From positions 122,029 to 186,028 of the forward strand of contig CAJPFG010000009.1 in the NCBI GenBank assembly GCA_905339235.1: a stretch of 64,000 bases of DNA. The letters run 5' to 3'. The notes under the pieces are model-generated. The model made no database searches. It was given only the letters and a program-made list of their open reading frames with translations, and was not told the origin of the DNA. Positions within the stretch are counted from its first letter, which is position 1. Every line of letters begins with the position of its first letter. Both the position numbers and the translations under genes were made by a program. This document shows positions 24,756 to 34,120 of the stretch, piece after piece. The stretch is from Phycisphaerales bacterium (GTDB taxonomy: Bacteria > Planctomycetota > Phycisphaerae > Phycisphaerales > UBA1924).

Positions 24756-27008
24756 TTACCGGCCCTTGAGGATCAGCGGGAGCAGTTCGGTGTTGGCGAC
24801 TCCCAGCGCCCCCATCAGGCTCGCGGCCGCCGTGGCCTCGTCGTCCGGACCGCCGGATGCGATTTCCACCAGACGGGTCACCTGCCGGGCTTCGAGTTGA
24901 TTCCCGAACATCTTCGCGGACTGGGCCGCCTTGCCCATCAGCGCGACGCGATCGGCCCCGGCGTTGGCCAGCGCCGCGTCCATCACCGCCCTCTGGCACC
25001 GTTCCTGGTTCACGCGCGACAGGATCTCCGCGATGTTCAAACGCGTGTCCCCGGTCGTCTCCGCGATCGCGCCGATCAACGGGAGCGCGGCGTCCGCCAC
25101 GTTCAGGAACTGGTTCCCCGACACCGCCAGGTCACGCAGCGCCGCGAGGCTCCGGTTGGTGTATTCGCGGGCCTCATCCGCGGTGATCGGACCCCCGGCC
25201 GACGCGTTCACCAGTTCCTGCATCGCCACCGTCATCGCTTCCTCGCCGATGCCCAACTGCCGCACCGCCACGGCCGAGTTGGTGTCGTAGCGGTTGCGGA
25301 GTTGAAGGTACGCGTCGGGGGACGACATGCCGAAGACCGGCGTCGCCGCCAGTTTGGCCATTCCCCGCACTTCGGAGACCAACGCGGGGAAACGCTCGGC
25401 GTTCAGCCCAGCCGCGACGATCAGATCCACCGCGGGGGCCTCGGCGATGGGGGCCGCGAGGTCACCCAGCGTCCGGCCCTGCGGCATAACGCTGTAACCC
25501 AGGTTCTGGAGCACGCGCCGGATGCTCTGATAAGTCTCGGCGTCATTGGCAATGACCGCCGCATGCTGCACGGTCGCGCCGCGGACCGTCGAGGCCAGGA
25601 CCGGCACCACCCGCTCCGCGCCGGAGAATGTCGCCTGAGGCTGGCTGACGCCGATCGCAAGGGCCGCGTCGTACTGCACCCGGCGGTTCGGATAGTTCAG
25701 GGCCTCCACCAGCGGGATGCGCCCGTTGGATCCGGCTCCGACCGCGCGTCCGCCCGCGGTGCGCTCCACCGCGGCCAAGGCGCGTCGCGCCAACGGAGTA
25801 TCGCGGGCATCCAGCGCCCGCGTCAGCACTCGCTGCGCCACGTCCGCGCCCGCCGCGACCCCGTAGTAGTCGGCCGTGCGGCGACCCGCGGCGTACGCCG
25901 GATTGGTGTAGCCCGCGGGCGTGTCGATCTCCCGTGAATAGTTTGAGGCGACCCACAGCGCCAGGCTCTCGACGCTCACCGCGCCGCCCGAGTTCTCGCC
26001 CTGCATCGATCGCTCGCACAACTCCATCGCGCGGGCCTCGTGGAAGACCGGCGTGCGGATGGCGGTCATCGTCAGTCCGCCTGCGGGTTCAAAGGTCCAG
26101 AGCAACTGGTGGCTTTCCCCCGGGAAACTGATCGTCTCGGGCTTCTCGGCGTAGTAGGACTCCGCAAGTTCGCGGTACAGATCCGACGCCGACCCGTTCA
26201 CCCCGCCCAGACGCTCGATGGCCCGGTCGCACGCCTCTCGCACGGGCGCCGATGGCGTCGTGCCCCGCAGGTCCACCAGGTAGGGAAGGCTCGATCGCCA
26301 GTTCATCCGACCCAGTACATCCGCAACCAGTTCCTGGTGAGCGGGCGGGAGTGTCATCAACGCCACGCACATCGGCACCACCGCCTGCCGACCCATCTCC
26401 ACCACCACGCGCTGCACCTCCGCGCGACGCTCCGCGTTCTGGCGATCCAAGAGGGCGTTCAACAACTGCGGCATCGCATACTCACCCGCGGCCAGCAGTC
26501 TCTCCCGCGCGAGCAACTTGCCCCGCAGCGTCCCCGTCAGCGCCTCGATGCTCTTGCCGATTTCCTGCGGATCGCGGGCGCGGCCCAGTTTTCCAGAGTT
26601 GAACGCGTGCGTCATGAACGCCGCCGCGTCCTGGAGTTCGGGGACCCGCATCGCCCGTTGCCAGGCATCTTCAACGCGCCCCAAGTCCCCCGAGCGCTCC
26701 ACGAGATCGACAAACTCGCGGTCGCTCAGTTTCAGATCCCGAATCGACTGCGCCATCGCCTGGGCCAGGTCGTAGCGCTGGATGCGCACATAGTGAACGA
26801 AATCGCTCAAAAGTCGCTGGCGATCGGCCTCTTGTGCCTTGGCCTCGGGCGTCGCGGGCTGCGCAAGGGCGAGCGGCGACAGCCCACCCACGGCGGCCGC
26901 GAGCGCAGCGATGGTCATTCGAGCGAACCAACGGGACGGCGGGGCCCAGCGGCCCGCCTTGGAAGTCGTAGCGGCGCGGTAAGTCACGATCTGCTCCTGC
27001 GTGCGCAT
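24756..27008 (-). CDS. Large secreted alpha-helical repeat protein
   Basis: A 750-residue protein. After about 30 polar residues there is a hydrophobic segment (MTIAALAAAVGGLSPLALAQ), a signal peptide with an ALAQ cleavage site. The mature protein is Ala/Leu/Arg-rich and almost wholly helical, with HEAT/armadillo-like helical pairs (QVVVPMCVALMTLPP-type; LPYLVDLRGTTPSAPVREACDRAIERL; VEALNYPNRRVQYDAALAIG). No catalytic motif is seen. The pattern suggests a periplasmic scaffold or binding protein; similar proteins are common in planctomycetes, but I cannot name this one. It is expressed alone, away from the divergent regulator gene. Confidence 0.8.
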   Translation of the reverse strand: MRTQEQIVTYRAATTSKAGRWAPPSRWFARMTIAALAAAVGGLSPLALAQPATPEAKAQEADRQRLLSDFVHYVRIQRYDLAQAMAQSIRDLKLSDREFVDLVERSGDLGRVEDAWQRAMRVPELQDAAAFMTHAFNSGKLGRARDPQEIGKSIEALTGTLRGKLLARERLLAAGEYAMPQLLNALLDRQNAERRAEVQRVVVEMGRQAVVPMCVALMTLPPAHQELVADVLGRMNWRSSLPYLVDLRGTTPSAPVREACDRAIERLGGVNGSASDLYRELAESYYAEKPETISFPGESHQLLWTFEPAGGLTMTAIRTPVFHEARAMELCERSMQGENSGGAVSVESLALWVASNYSREIDTPAGYTNPAYAAGRRTADYYGVAAGADVAQRVLTRALDARDTPLARRALAAVERTAGGRAVGAGSNGRIPLVEALNYPNRRVQYDAALAIGVSQPQATFSGAERVVPVLASTVRGATVQHAAVIANDAETYQSIRRVLQNLGYSVMPQGRTLGDLAAPIAEAPAVDLIVAAGLNAERFPALVSEVRGMAKLAATPVFGMSSPDAYLQLRNRYDTNSAVAVRQLGIGEEAMTVAMQELVNASAGGPITADEAREYTNRSLAALRDLAVSGNQFLNVADAALPLIGAIAETTGDTRLNIAEILSRVNQERCQRAVMDAALANAGADRVALMGKAAQSAKMFGNQLEARQVTRLVEIASGGPDDEATAAASLMGALGVANTELLPLILKGR

Positions 27009-27336
27009 GGCGCGATGAGTCGGCGACGATAACCTCGGGGGTTACAACCCCCTGACGGATACCGCCCGCGCGAGACACACACTGTACCGGACCAAGGCGG
27101 GACGCGTCAACAGGGGGTCAAACCAGCATTCCCGGGGGAATCCAAGTCGTCCCCGCCGGTTCGAGGCTTGCAAACCCGTCCAGTAACGCAAAGTGTGCGC
27201 GTCATATGCGGCATGGCTGAATCCGTCCTTCCGGGCAACCGATTCCACTGCCCGGAGTGTCCCGTACGAGGTGGGCGAACGTGCGGGAGGTGTGTGGCGT
27301 GCCCACCCCTGTGTGCGTTCCCCCTGAGGTGAGACC
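27009..27336. other. Divergent intergenic region with two inverted repeats
   Basis: A 328-bp gap between the divergent secreted-protein and regulator genes. It contains a GGGGGT/ACCCCC inverted repeat at 27037-27052 and a CCGGGCA/TGCCCGG inverted repeat at 27231-27255, about 80 bp before the regulator start. The second could be an operator for the regulator itself. No gene is convincing here; open frames crossing it are incidental. Confidence 0.4.
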
Positions 27337-27918
27337 ATGCCGTTTGACAAAGAAGTGCTGACGACGGGCGAAGTCGCGAAGATCTGCAACGTCGCGCCGC
27401 GAACCGTCTCCAAGTGGTTCGATTCCGGTTCCCTCAAGGGATACCGGATCCCCGGTTCCCGCGACCGCCGGATTCCGGCGGGCGAACTCATGAAGTTCAT
27501 GCGGGCCCACGGAATCCCCCTCGAGGGCCTCAACTCCGGCCGCACGCGGGTCCTGATCGTGGACGGCGAGCGCGAGGTCGTGGACACACTCGAAAAAATC
27601 CTGACCGAGCAGACCAGTTACGACATCCGCACCTCCGCCTCGGCATTCGCCGCGGGCATGGAGTGCGAGAAGTTCAAGCCCCACGTCCTCCTGCTCGACC
27701 TTCACCTCGGCTCCGACGCCGACGCCCGTGCGTTCGCCGACAGCGTCCGCAAGAACGAGCACCTGCAGTTCACGAAGATCGTCGCGATGAGCGGCAAACT
27801 GACCGACGGCCAGTCGCAGTCCCTCCGGACCAGCGGCTTCGACGGGTTCCTGAAGAAGCCCTTCCAGGTGCGGCAGGTCGTCGAGGCCATCGAGGCCGCG
27901 ACCAACCTCGTGCACTGA
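27337..27918 (+). CDS. MerR/excisionase-type HTH fused to a receiver domain
   Basis: A 193-residue regulator with an unusual domain order. Residues 8-60 are a winged HTH of the MerR/excisionase type (LTTGEVAKICNVAPRTVSKWFDSG, then YRIPGSRDRRI). Residues 70-190 are a CheY-like receiver (VLIVDGEREVVDTL; LLLDLHLGS; IVAMSGK; GFLKKPF). The probable phosphoacceptor is Asp121 and the conserved Lys is in LKKPF. The acidic pocket has Asp76 followed by Gly and Glu rather than the usual Asp-Asp pair. A kinase is not adjacent. This architecture is common in planctomycetes. Its own terminator follows. Confidence 0.88.
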   Translation: MPFDKEVLTTGEVAKICNVAPRTVSKWFDSGSLKGYRIPGSRDRRIPAGELMKFMRAHGIPLEGLNSGRTRVLIVDGEREVVDTLEKILTEQTSYDIRTSASAFAAGMECEKFKPHVLLLDLHLGSDADARAFADSVRKNEHLQFTKIVAMSGKLTDGQSQSLRTSGFDGFLKKPFQVRQVVEAIEAATNLVH

Positions 27919-27946
27919 ACGCGTGAAAAGCCCCGAATCGTCACCG

Positions 27947-27970
27947 AGCCGCGGCCAGCCGCGGCTTTTT
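27947..27970 (+). terminator. Intrinsic terminator of the HTH-receiver gene
   Basis: An 8-bp stem (AGCCGCGG with its complement) with a CCAG loop, followed by TTTTC on the plus strand. It lies 29 nt past the regulator stop and just before the convergent zinc-ribbon gene end. Confidence 0.8.
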
Positions 27971-27977
27971 CGTTGGT

Positions 27978-28748
27978 TCAGCGCTTGGCGCTTCGCGCCG
28001 CCGGCGGCTGGAGCGCCCGAGTCGCTTCCTCATCCAGGAAGAGAATGCACTGGCACGACACGCACTTGGTGAGCGAGCCCTTCGACAGCAGGGCGCTGAC
28101 CGCTTCGATGGGGATGCTCATCTGGCAGGCCCCGCACGTGTACTCGTGCCGCTTGCGGTCGTGAACCTGAACGGGGGCCATCGCCTCCTCACCGCGGGAC
28201 TTCAGCAGCATCGTCAGCATGGTCATCGCCTCGGGCGGAACGTTCTGCGCCAACCCTTGCCGCTGGCCCTCCAGTTCGTTCAGGCGAGTCTGGATCTCCT
28301 GATGCCGGGTGTCGCGCTCGGCCGCGGCCACCTTCCGCACCTGGTCCCGCTGCTCGCGTGCCTTCTGCAGTTCCTCGAGTTGCTTCCTGGCTTCTTCGAC
28401 CTTGGCCATCGCCTCCAGGGCCGCGGTTTCGGCCTTGTCGCGGTCGGTCTTGAAGTTGTTCACCTCAACGAGGAAGGCCTGGTACTGCTTGTTGGTCTGG
28501 GCGGTGTTCATCTGCTCGCGGATCGAGGCGATCCTCGCGTCCAGGCGCTTCATCTCGCCTTCGCTATCGGACGCGGTCACCGCCAGGCTCTTCACCTGGT
28601 TCTCGACCGTCGATCGCTTTGCGTCAAGGGCCGCAAGTTCCCTGGTCTGCTCTGCCAGGAACCGCTCGGCGGAATCCAAGCGGCTGCGTAGCCCGCGGAT
28701 CTGTTTCTCTACTTGAAAGAGTCGGACCAACTTCGAGGTGACGTCCAT
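27978..28748 (-). CDS. Coiled-coil protein with C-terminal C4 zinc ribbon
   Basis: A 256-residue protein. Residues 1-180 are heptad-rich coiled coil (VEKQIRGLRSRLDSAERFLAEQ; QMNTAQTNKQYQAFLVEVNNFKTD). Near the C-terminus TCGAC and KCVSC supply four Cys ligands of a zinc ribbon of the CdsZ/YbgI-neighbour type common in many phyla. Such proteins are thought to bind nucleic acid or protein complexes. The ATG giving MDVTSKLVRL is preferred; the longer reading adds an unlikely basic leader. It is upstream of cdsA in the reverse direction but separated by 60 nt. Confidence 0.85.
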   Translation of the reverse strand: MDVTSKLVRLFQVEKQIRGLRSRLDSAERFLAEQTRELAALDAKRSTVENQVKSLAVTASDSEGEMKRLDARIASIREQMNTAQTNKQYQAFLVEVNNFKTDRDKAETAALEAMAKVEEARKQLEELQKAREQRDQVRKVAAAERDTRHQEIQTRLNELEGQRQGLAQNVPPEAMTMLTMLLKSRGEEAMAPVQVHDRKRHEYTCGACQMSIPIEAVSALLSKGSLTKCVSCQCILFLDEEATRALQPPAARSAKR

Positions 28749-28808
28749 CAGAGCTCCCGGGGATGACTGCCTTCCCTGCCGGGAGTGTAGAGCGCTCAAC
28801 CGGCCATG

Positions 28809-29726
28809 TCAGGTCGGCCCCGTCATGAGGCCCGCCTCCTCGTACAACCGCAACACCCAGTACCCCACCGGCGCCACCAACAGCGGCGAATCGATGATGT
28901 CCAGCACTCCCCCAAACCCGGGCACCCACGCGCCCGAGTCCTTCAGGCCCGCGTCCCGCTTGAACATGCTCTCCAGCAGATCGCCCGCTTGCCCCACCAC
29001 CGCGAACAACAGACCCGGCAACAACGCCCAGCCGATGCCGGGCAATCCGTACCCGGTCAGCCGGTGGAGCGCCCAGAGCCCGCCCCAACTCACCACCGCC
29101 GACAGCGCCATGCCGCCGAACAGCCCCTCCCACGTCTTTCCCGGGCTGAGCCACGGAATGAGTTTGTGCCGACCGATCGCCTTGCCCGTGAAGTACGCCC
29201 CGATGTCGCACGCCTTGGTCACCAGCAGCAGCCAAAGCAGCACCCACGCCGAGTTCTCTCGCCGGATGGCGAGCAGAAACCCGAACATCAGCCCGAGGTA
29301 CACGAACGAGAGCAGCGCCCCGCCCGTCCCCGCGACCACGCCTTCTACGCTCCGATGCCGCGAGTAAAACGTCAGCGCCACCGCCAGCACCACCGCCCCC
29401 GCCGTCCCCACGCTCGCAACCGCGTCCAACGCCCCAAGCCCCGCCGGAACCACGCACGATACCGTCAGTCCCACCAGCGCCGCGAACGTGGTCACACGCT
29501 TGGACGCCAGCACATTGTTCGCGGCCAGGATCGCCGCCAACTCGCGGGACGCAACCAATGACACCAACCCCATCATGATGAAGATCACCGTGCCCCGGGG
29601 GTACGTGGTGAGGCTTCCCACCCGCGCCCACTCCGGCAACGTCTTCGTGCCAAGCCACTGATCCAGCGCCAATCCGCCGATCAACAGCGCAATCAGCACC
29701 GGGCCCAGGAGAAGCCGGTCACGCAT
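28809..29726 (-). CDS. cdsA: Phosphatidate cytidylyltransferase
   Basis: CDP-diglyceride synthase (305 aa), which converts phosphatidate and CTP to CDP-diacylglycerol for phospholipid synthesis in the membrane. Seven or more hydrophobic helices are seen. The signature is split as usual: LSPGKTWEGLFGG, then GDLLESMFKRDAGLKDSG, then PGFGGVLDIIDS. I chose the ATG giving MRDRLLLGP; a TTG four codons upstream is the alternative. The start overlaps the end of uppS, so the two are co-translated. Confidence 0.96.
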   Translation of the reverse strand: MRDRLLLGPVLIALLIGGLALDQWLGTKTLPEWARVGSLTTYPRGTVIFIMMGLVSLVASRELAAILAANNVLASKRVTTFAALVGLTVSCVVPAGLGALDAVASVGTAGAVVLAVALTFYSRHRSVEGVVAGTGGALLSFVYLGLMFGFLLAIRRENSAWVLLWLLLVTKACDIGAYFTGKAIGRHKLIPWLSPGKTWEGLFGGMALSAVVSWGGLWALHRLTGYGLPGIGWALLPGLLFAVVGQAGDLLESMFKRDAGLKDSGAWVPGFGGVLDIIDSPLLVAPVGYWVLRLYEEAGLMTGPT

Positions 29727-30552
29727 GGGCGGCCCCAAATCGCCGTTCCCGTCTGGCGTAGTCGCGAATCGCTTCGTCCAGGTCCTTCGCCCCGAAGTCC
29801 GGCCACAGCGTGCCGGTCACGTAGATCTCGGCGTACGAAATCTGCCAGAGCAGGTAGTTGCTCACACGCATCTCGCCCGCCGTCCGGATCAGCAAGTCGG
29901 GGTCCGGTAGCCCGGTCGTGTACAACCGGGATTCCAGCGCGGCCTCGTCCACCTGCTCGATCGACAGTTTCCCGCTGCGAACTTCTTCCGCGATCGCCCT
30001 GGCCGCGTCCGCGATCTCCGCGCGCGACCCGTAGTTGATTGCCAGGCACAAGGTCCCGCGGGTGCCCGAGGCGGTGGAAGCCTCGACGCGCTCGATCGCC
30101 TCGACCACGGGCGCCGGCAAGGCCTTTCGGCGCCCGATCACGCGGAACCGGATGCCCTTACGCCTGAGTTCCTCCTCCTCACCCTCCAAATAGGTGCGGC
30201 ACAACTGCATCAGGGCCTCGATCTCTCGCGCCGGCCGCTTCCAGTTCTCCATCGAGAACGAGTACAACGTCACGACCTCCACGCCCAGCCTGCCGGCATG
30301 CTCAACCACCTCGCGGACCGCCGCGGCCCCGCTGCGATGTCCGAACTCGCGCGGAAACCCCCGGGCCTGTGCCCACCGCCCGTTCCCGTCCATGATGATG
30401 GCGATATGCCGCGGAATTCGCGCGGGGCTCACGTCGGGAAGCAATCCCGCAGGGTCCGCTTCGGGATTGCGTGCCTTGATCCGTGCCAGGGCTTCGGCGC
30501 CGGCGGTTGGTTCGCTCACCTTCTTCGCGCTACCCACGGGCATCATCGTCAC
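29719..30552 (-). CDS. uppS: Isoprenyl (undecaprenyl) diphosphate synthase
   Basis: Cis-prenyltransferase (277 aa) that makes the C55 lipid carrier precursor for cell-wall and glycan synthesis. HIAIIMDGNGRWAQARGFPREFGHRSG carries the catalytic Asp and P-loop. LYSFSMENWKRP, LAINYGSRAEI and DLLIRTAGEMRVSNYLLWQ complete the signature. About 45 N-terminal residues precede the core. The start is GTG, or an ATG two codons on. It is followed by cdsA with an 8-nt overlap, the common uppS-cdsA pair. Confidence 0.96.
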   Translation of the reverse strand: MTMMPVGSAKKVSEPTAGAEALARIKARNPEADPAGLLPDVSPARIPRHIAIIMDGNGRWAQARGFPREFGHRSGAAAVREVVEHAGRLGVEVVTLYSFSMENWKRPAREIEALMQLCRTYLEGEEEELRRKGIRFRVIGRRKALPAPVVEAIERVEASTASGTRGTLCLAINYGSRAEIADAARAIAEEVRSGKLSIEQVDEAALESRLYTTGLPDPDLLIRTAGEMRVSNYLLWQISYAEIYVTGTLWPDFGAKDLDEAIRDYARRERRFGAAHA

Positions 30553-30561
30553 CTCGGGCTC

Positions 30562-31935
30562 CTATCGCTGGATCGTCTGCTCGCGGTCGGGCCCGACGCT
30601 CACCACCTCCGCACGCACGCCCACGTAACCCTCGATGAACTCCACGTATCGCCTCGCGGATTCGGGCAGGTCAGCGAACCGCCGGCACGCGCCCAGATCC
30701 TGCGCGAACCCGGCCAACGACTCGTACACGGGCTTGGCTTTCGCGAGTTCGTACGCATCCGCCGGGAACTCGTTCGTCCGCTTCTCGCCCATTTCGTAGG
30801 CCGTGCACACCTTGATCTCGCCCATCCCCGAGAGCACGTCGAGCATGGTCAGCACAAGCCCGGTAGCCCCGTTGATCATCGCGGCGTACTTCACGGCAAC
30901 CAGATCCAGCCATCCCACCCGACGCGGCCGGCCGGTGGTCGTTCCGTATTCCCGCCCGCGCTGCCGGATCAGTTCGCCCACCGCGTCCGCCAGTTCCGTG
31001 GGCATCGGGCCCGCCCCCACCCGCGTCGAATAGGCCTTCATCACGCCCAACACGCGCCCGAGCCGCGACGCGGGAACCCCGGTCCCCGGCCCGATTCCCG
31101 CCGCGATGCATGTGGAGCCCGTCACGTACGGGTACGTTCCATGATCCACGTCCAGCAGCGAGCCGTTCGCGCCCTCGAACAGCACGCGCTTGCCCTGGGC
31201 CAGCAGGCCGTGCAGCAGGTACGTCGTGTCCTTGATCATCGGGGCCAGCCGCGCGCCGACATCCGAGCATTGGGCAACCAGCGCGTCCGTCGCGAGAATT
31301 TCGCCGGACCCGTAAGCGTTGAGCAGCGGGCGCTTGAGCGTCAGCGCCACGTCGATGCGGTCACGAAGCGTCTCCGGGCGAGACAGGTCCCCCATGCGCA
31401 CCGCGCTCGCCCGCTGCACCTTGTCCGCGTACGCCGGGCCGATGCCACGCCGCGTCGTTCCGATTTCCGAGACCGGCGCGGGCGCATCCGGACGGTCCGG
31501 CCCGCTGGGAACGCGCTCCGAGCCGACCCGCTTCAGAAGATCTTCCCGAAGTGCATCCTCGGTCTTGTGGTACGGAAGCACGGCGTGCGCACGCGAGGAG
31601 ATCACCAGGCCCGAGGTATCCACCCCACGCTTGGCCAGCCCGTCCAACTCTTCGATCAACTTCCACGGATCGACGACCACGCCGTTCCCGATCACCGCGA
31701 TCTTGCCCGGATACAGGATTCCCGACGGAACCAGGTGGAGCGAATACCGCTCCCCACGAACCACCACCGAGTGCCCCGCGTTGGCGCCGCCGTTGTACCG
31801 GACGACCGCATCGTGCCCCTTCGCCAGCAGGTCAACGAGTTTCCCCTTGCCCTCATCGCCCCATTGCAGCCCGATGACCGCCGATGCGGCGTGGGACGGG
31901 TCCGAGAATGACGTTGTCGGCGCGGCGTTGGTCAT
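30562..31935 (-). CDS. purA: Adenylosuccinate synthetase
   Basis: PurA (457 aa) joins IMP and aspartate with GTP hydrolysis, the first step from IMP to AMP. The P-loop GLQWGDEGKGKLVD with the catalytic Asp and the region VVRYNGGANAGHSVV are diagnostic. QRASAVRMGDL-type region and the TTTGRPRRVGWLDL motif follow. The ATG at 31935 is favoured because GGAGAG stands at a workable distance; a GTG four codons upstream is too close to it. It ends 9 nt before uppS, so the three genes may be one operon. Confidence 0.97.
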   Translation of the reverse strand: MTNAAPTTSFSDPSHAASAVIGLQWGDEGKGKLVDLLAKGHDAVVRYNGGANAGHSVVVRGERYSLHLVPSGILYPGKIAVIGNGVVVDPWKLIEELDGLAKRGVDTSGLVISSRAHAVLPYHKTEDALREDLLKRVGSERVPSGPDRPDAPAPVSEIGTTRRGIGPAYADKVQRASAVRMGDLSRPETLRDRIDVALTLKRPLLNAYGSGEILATDALVAQCSDVGARLAPMIKDTTYLLHGLLAQGKRVLFEGANGSLLDVDHGTYPYVTGSTCIAAGIGPGTGVPASRLGRVLGVMKAYSTRVGAGPMPTELADAVGELIRQRGREYGTTTGRPRRVGWLDLVAVKYAAMINGATGLVLTMLDVLSGMGEIKVCTAYEMGEKRTNEFPADAYELAKAKPVYESLAGFAQDLGACRRFADLPESARRYVEFIEGYVGVRAEVVSVGPDREQTIQR

Positions 31936-32053
31936 GGGCTCGAGCACTCTCCGGTTTCGACTCCGCTGGTTCGGGGGAATGCAGAGTATTCAACTTCCGA
32001 CAACGACATCCGAACGGTAAAGACCGGGGCGTTCCCGGCCGATGCTGGTTCTG

Positions 32054-32236
32054 ATGTCTTCCGTACGAATCATGTGTCCGAACCTCGTGTGCCGCAAGAT
32101 TCTTGCGGTGCCCAGCGAGTGCCGTGGCAAGACCGTTCGCTGCCGCAACTGCGGCACCAACATCCGCGTTCCTCCGCAAGCGGGAACCGCGAACGCCCCG
32201 GCCGCGGACGCCAAGAGCGCGAACAAAGCCGCCTGA
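32054..32236 (+). CDS. Small zinc-ribbon protein
   Basis: A 60-residue protein with two pairs of Cys: CPNLVC and CRNCG, spaced by LAVPSECRGKTVR. The pattern (Cys pair, L-x-VP, G-K-x-V-R-C-x-x-C) is the short zinc ribbon seen at the N-terminus of many planctomycete proteins, here standing alone with an Ala-rich tail. No clear ribosome binding site; an ATG four codons upstream is also possible. It is convergent with the FHA gene. Function unknown. Confidence 0.6.
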   Translation: MSSVRIMCPNLVCRKILAVPSECRGKTVRCRNCGTNIRVPPQAGTANAPAADAKSANKAA

Positions 32237-32255
32237 ACCGCGCCCGGCCGTCCGC

Positions 32256-32759
32256 TCACAACTTCGGTTGCTTCTTGATATCGTCGTCGTCGTCGAGAAA
32301 ATCGAACTCATCGACGCTGCTGCCCTCGTTGTCGTCGGCCTCGGCGAGCGCCGGCTTCTTTGCGGGCCCCGACTTCGCGCTCGACGCCGCCCTCGCAGAC
32401 GCGGATGCCTGCGGCACCTTCACCTGGCCGTCCTCGATCACGTCCTCGGAGTTGATCGCGGACGGACGCCCGTCGAGCCGGACCACGAACACGAGATCTC
32501 CCACGGCGATCAGGTCCCCCGCCGACAGGTCCGTCTGCGTCACCCGGCGCTTGTTCACGAAGGTCCCGTTGCTCGAGCCCAGGTCCCGCACCGACAAGCC
32601 GCCATCCGTCACCGCGATCTCGCAGTGATGCCGCGACACGGACCCGCTGGGAATCCGGATCTGGCAATCGGTCTGCCGGCCGATGACCTGCACCGCGCGG
32701 CGGATCGGAATCTCCGTCTGTTTGCCATCGGGCATGACCAATACCAGCGATGCGTCCAT
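32256..32759 (-). CDS. FHA-domain protein with acidic tail
   Basis: A 167-residue cytoplasmic protein. Residues 20-95 form an FHA (phosphothreonine-binding) domain: VIGRQTDCQIRIPSGSVSRHHCEI, then VRDLGSSNGTFVNKRRV. The rest is low complexity (Ala/Ser/Lys) and ends in EFDFLDDDDDIKKQPKL. No kinase or enzyme domain is attached. It probably reads Ser/Thr kinase signalling. The ATG giving MDASLVLVMP is used; longer readings are unsupported. Confidence 0.88.
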   Translation of the reverse strand: MDASLVLVMPDGKQTEIPIRRAVQVIGRQTDCQIRIPSGSVSRHHCEIAVTDGGLSVRDLGSSNGTFVNKRRVTQTDLSAGDLIAVGDLVFVVRLDGRPSAINSEDVIEDGQVKVPQASASARAASSAKSGPAKKPALAEADDNEGSSVDEFDFLDDDDDIKKQPKL

Positions 32760-32872
32760 GACAGTTCCCTTCCCAGCGCCGGCCCGGCGCCCCCACGATT
32801 GCCGACCCGCGCCGCGCAATACTCCATGATAGCGGTTCCCGGGACTCCTCGCCCCTCCACCTATCCTCATCC

Positions 32873-34120
32873 GTGCCCCCAAACCACTCGCTCCCCATCC
32901 GGCAGGCGCCCCCATCGGCGCACGCCGGCGCCGCGCTTGCGGCCTGCCCGAAATCCCCCGGCGCTGCCTCGCTCTACATCCACGTTCCCTTCTGCTTTCA
33001 TAAATGCCACTACTGCGACTTCTACAGCATTGTGGATTCCCGCGATCGGCAGAGCGCCTTCGTCGATCGCCTGGAACTCGAACTTCGGGCTCTGGCCCCC
33101 TGGGCGGCGAGGCCGCTCCACACCATCTTTGTGGGAGGCGGGACGCCCAGCCTGCTCCGGCCCGATCTCTGGCGAAGGCTGCTCGCTTCGCTCGCCGGAC
33201 TCTTCGACCTTTCCCGGATCGCCGCGGGTGAGGGCGAGTTCACCGTCGAGTGCAACCCGGAAACCGTGACGCCCGAGTTGATGTCGATCCTGGCATCGGG
33301 CGGCGTCGATCGGGTGAGCATTGGCGCGCAATCGTTCAACGAAGCCCACCTCAAAGCCCTCGAACGCCGGCACGACCCCGACAACGTGGCCCGCGCCGTC
33401 GAACTCGCGCGCGCCGCGGGAATCCGCCGACAATCGCTCGATCTCATCTTCGCGATCCCCGGCCAAACCCCGGCACAGTGGCGCTCCGATCTCGAAACCG
33501 CACTCTCACTGAACACCGAGCACATCTCCTGCTACGCCCTCACCTACGAGCCCAATACCGCCATGACCGCCCGCCTCAAGCGCGGCGAGTTCCAGCGGGC
33601 CGACGAGTCACTCGAGGCCGATCTGTTTCTGCTCACCCGCGATCTGATCCGCGCCGGCGGCCTCGACGCCTACGAAGTCAGCAACTTCGCCCGCGCCGGC
33701 GCCGAATGCCGCCACAATCTCGCCTACTGGCGGCAGGAAGAGTGGCTCGCGGCCGGTCCCTCCGCCTCCGCTCACGTCGGCGGACGCCGCTGGAAGAACG
33801 CTCCCCGGCTTGACGATTACCTCGACCGATCGTTCGACGGCTTCTCGACGATCCTCGATTTCGAGGAACCCGATGCCGGTCGCGCACTCTCCGAGCGCCT
33901 CATGACCGGACTGCGGCTTCGCGAAGGACTCGACTCCACGACAGTGCTCGCGGCCGCGGGCGCGTTTCGTCCCCGAGCCCCCGCGCGGCTGAGCCGCGTC
34001 GCGGACCGCCTTCGACGACAGGGGTGGCTTCAAGACTCGGATCGATGGACGCTGACCGATTCAGGCATCCTCATCGCCGACCGCATCGTCGTTGACTTCA
34101 TGGCCGCGCTCGATCCCTGA
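32873..34120 (+). CDS. hemW: Radical SAM family heme chaperone HemW
   Basis: A 415-residue radical SAM protein. The cluster motif is CFHKCHYCDF (Cys41, Cys45, Cys48), preceded by LYIHVPF. GGGTPSLL, ECNPETVTPELM, RVSIGAQSFNEAHLKALERRH and LIFAIPGQT are typical of HemW, formerly annotated as oxygen-independent coproporphyrinogen oxidase. The HemN-specific N-terminal residues are missing, so heme-chaperone function is more likely. The start is GTG. The 3' end overlaps the convergent pseudouridine synthase gene by 60 nt. Confidence 0.93.
   Translation: MPPNHSLPIRQAPPSAHAGAALAACPKSPGAASLYIHVPFCFHKCHYCDFYSIVDSRDRQSAFVDRLELELRALAPWAARPLHTIFVGGGTPSLLRPDLWRRLLASLAGLFDLSRIAAGEGEFTVECNPETVTPELMSILASGGVDRVSIGAQSFNEAHLKALERRHDPDNVARAVELARAAGIRRQSLDLIFAIPGQTPAQWRSDLETALSLNTEHISCYALTYEPNTAMTARLKRGEFQRADESLEADLFLLTRDLIRAGGLDAYEVSNFARAGAECRHNLAYWRQEEWLAAGPSASAHVGGRRWKNAPRLDDYLDRSFDGFSTILDFEEPDAGRALSERLMTGLRLREGLDSTTVLAAAGAFRPRAPARLSRVADRLRRQGWLQDSDRWTLTDSGILIADRIVVDFMAALDP

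Noticed and set aside
23979..25937. 652-codon plus-strand open frame through the pilin and secreted-protein genes
   Set aside because: It has no motifs, no ribosome binding site and is opposite to genes with clear prepilin and signal peptides.
27120..27200. tRNA-like GGTTCGAG motif
   Set aside because: No matching acceptor, D and anticodon stems can be drawn around it.
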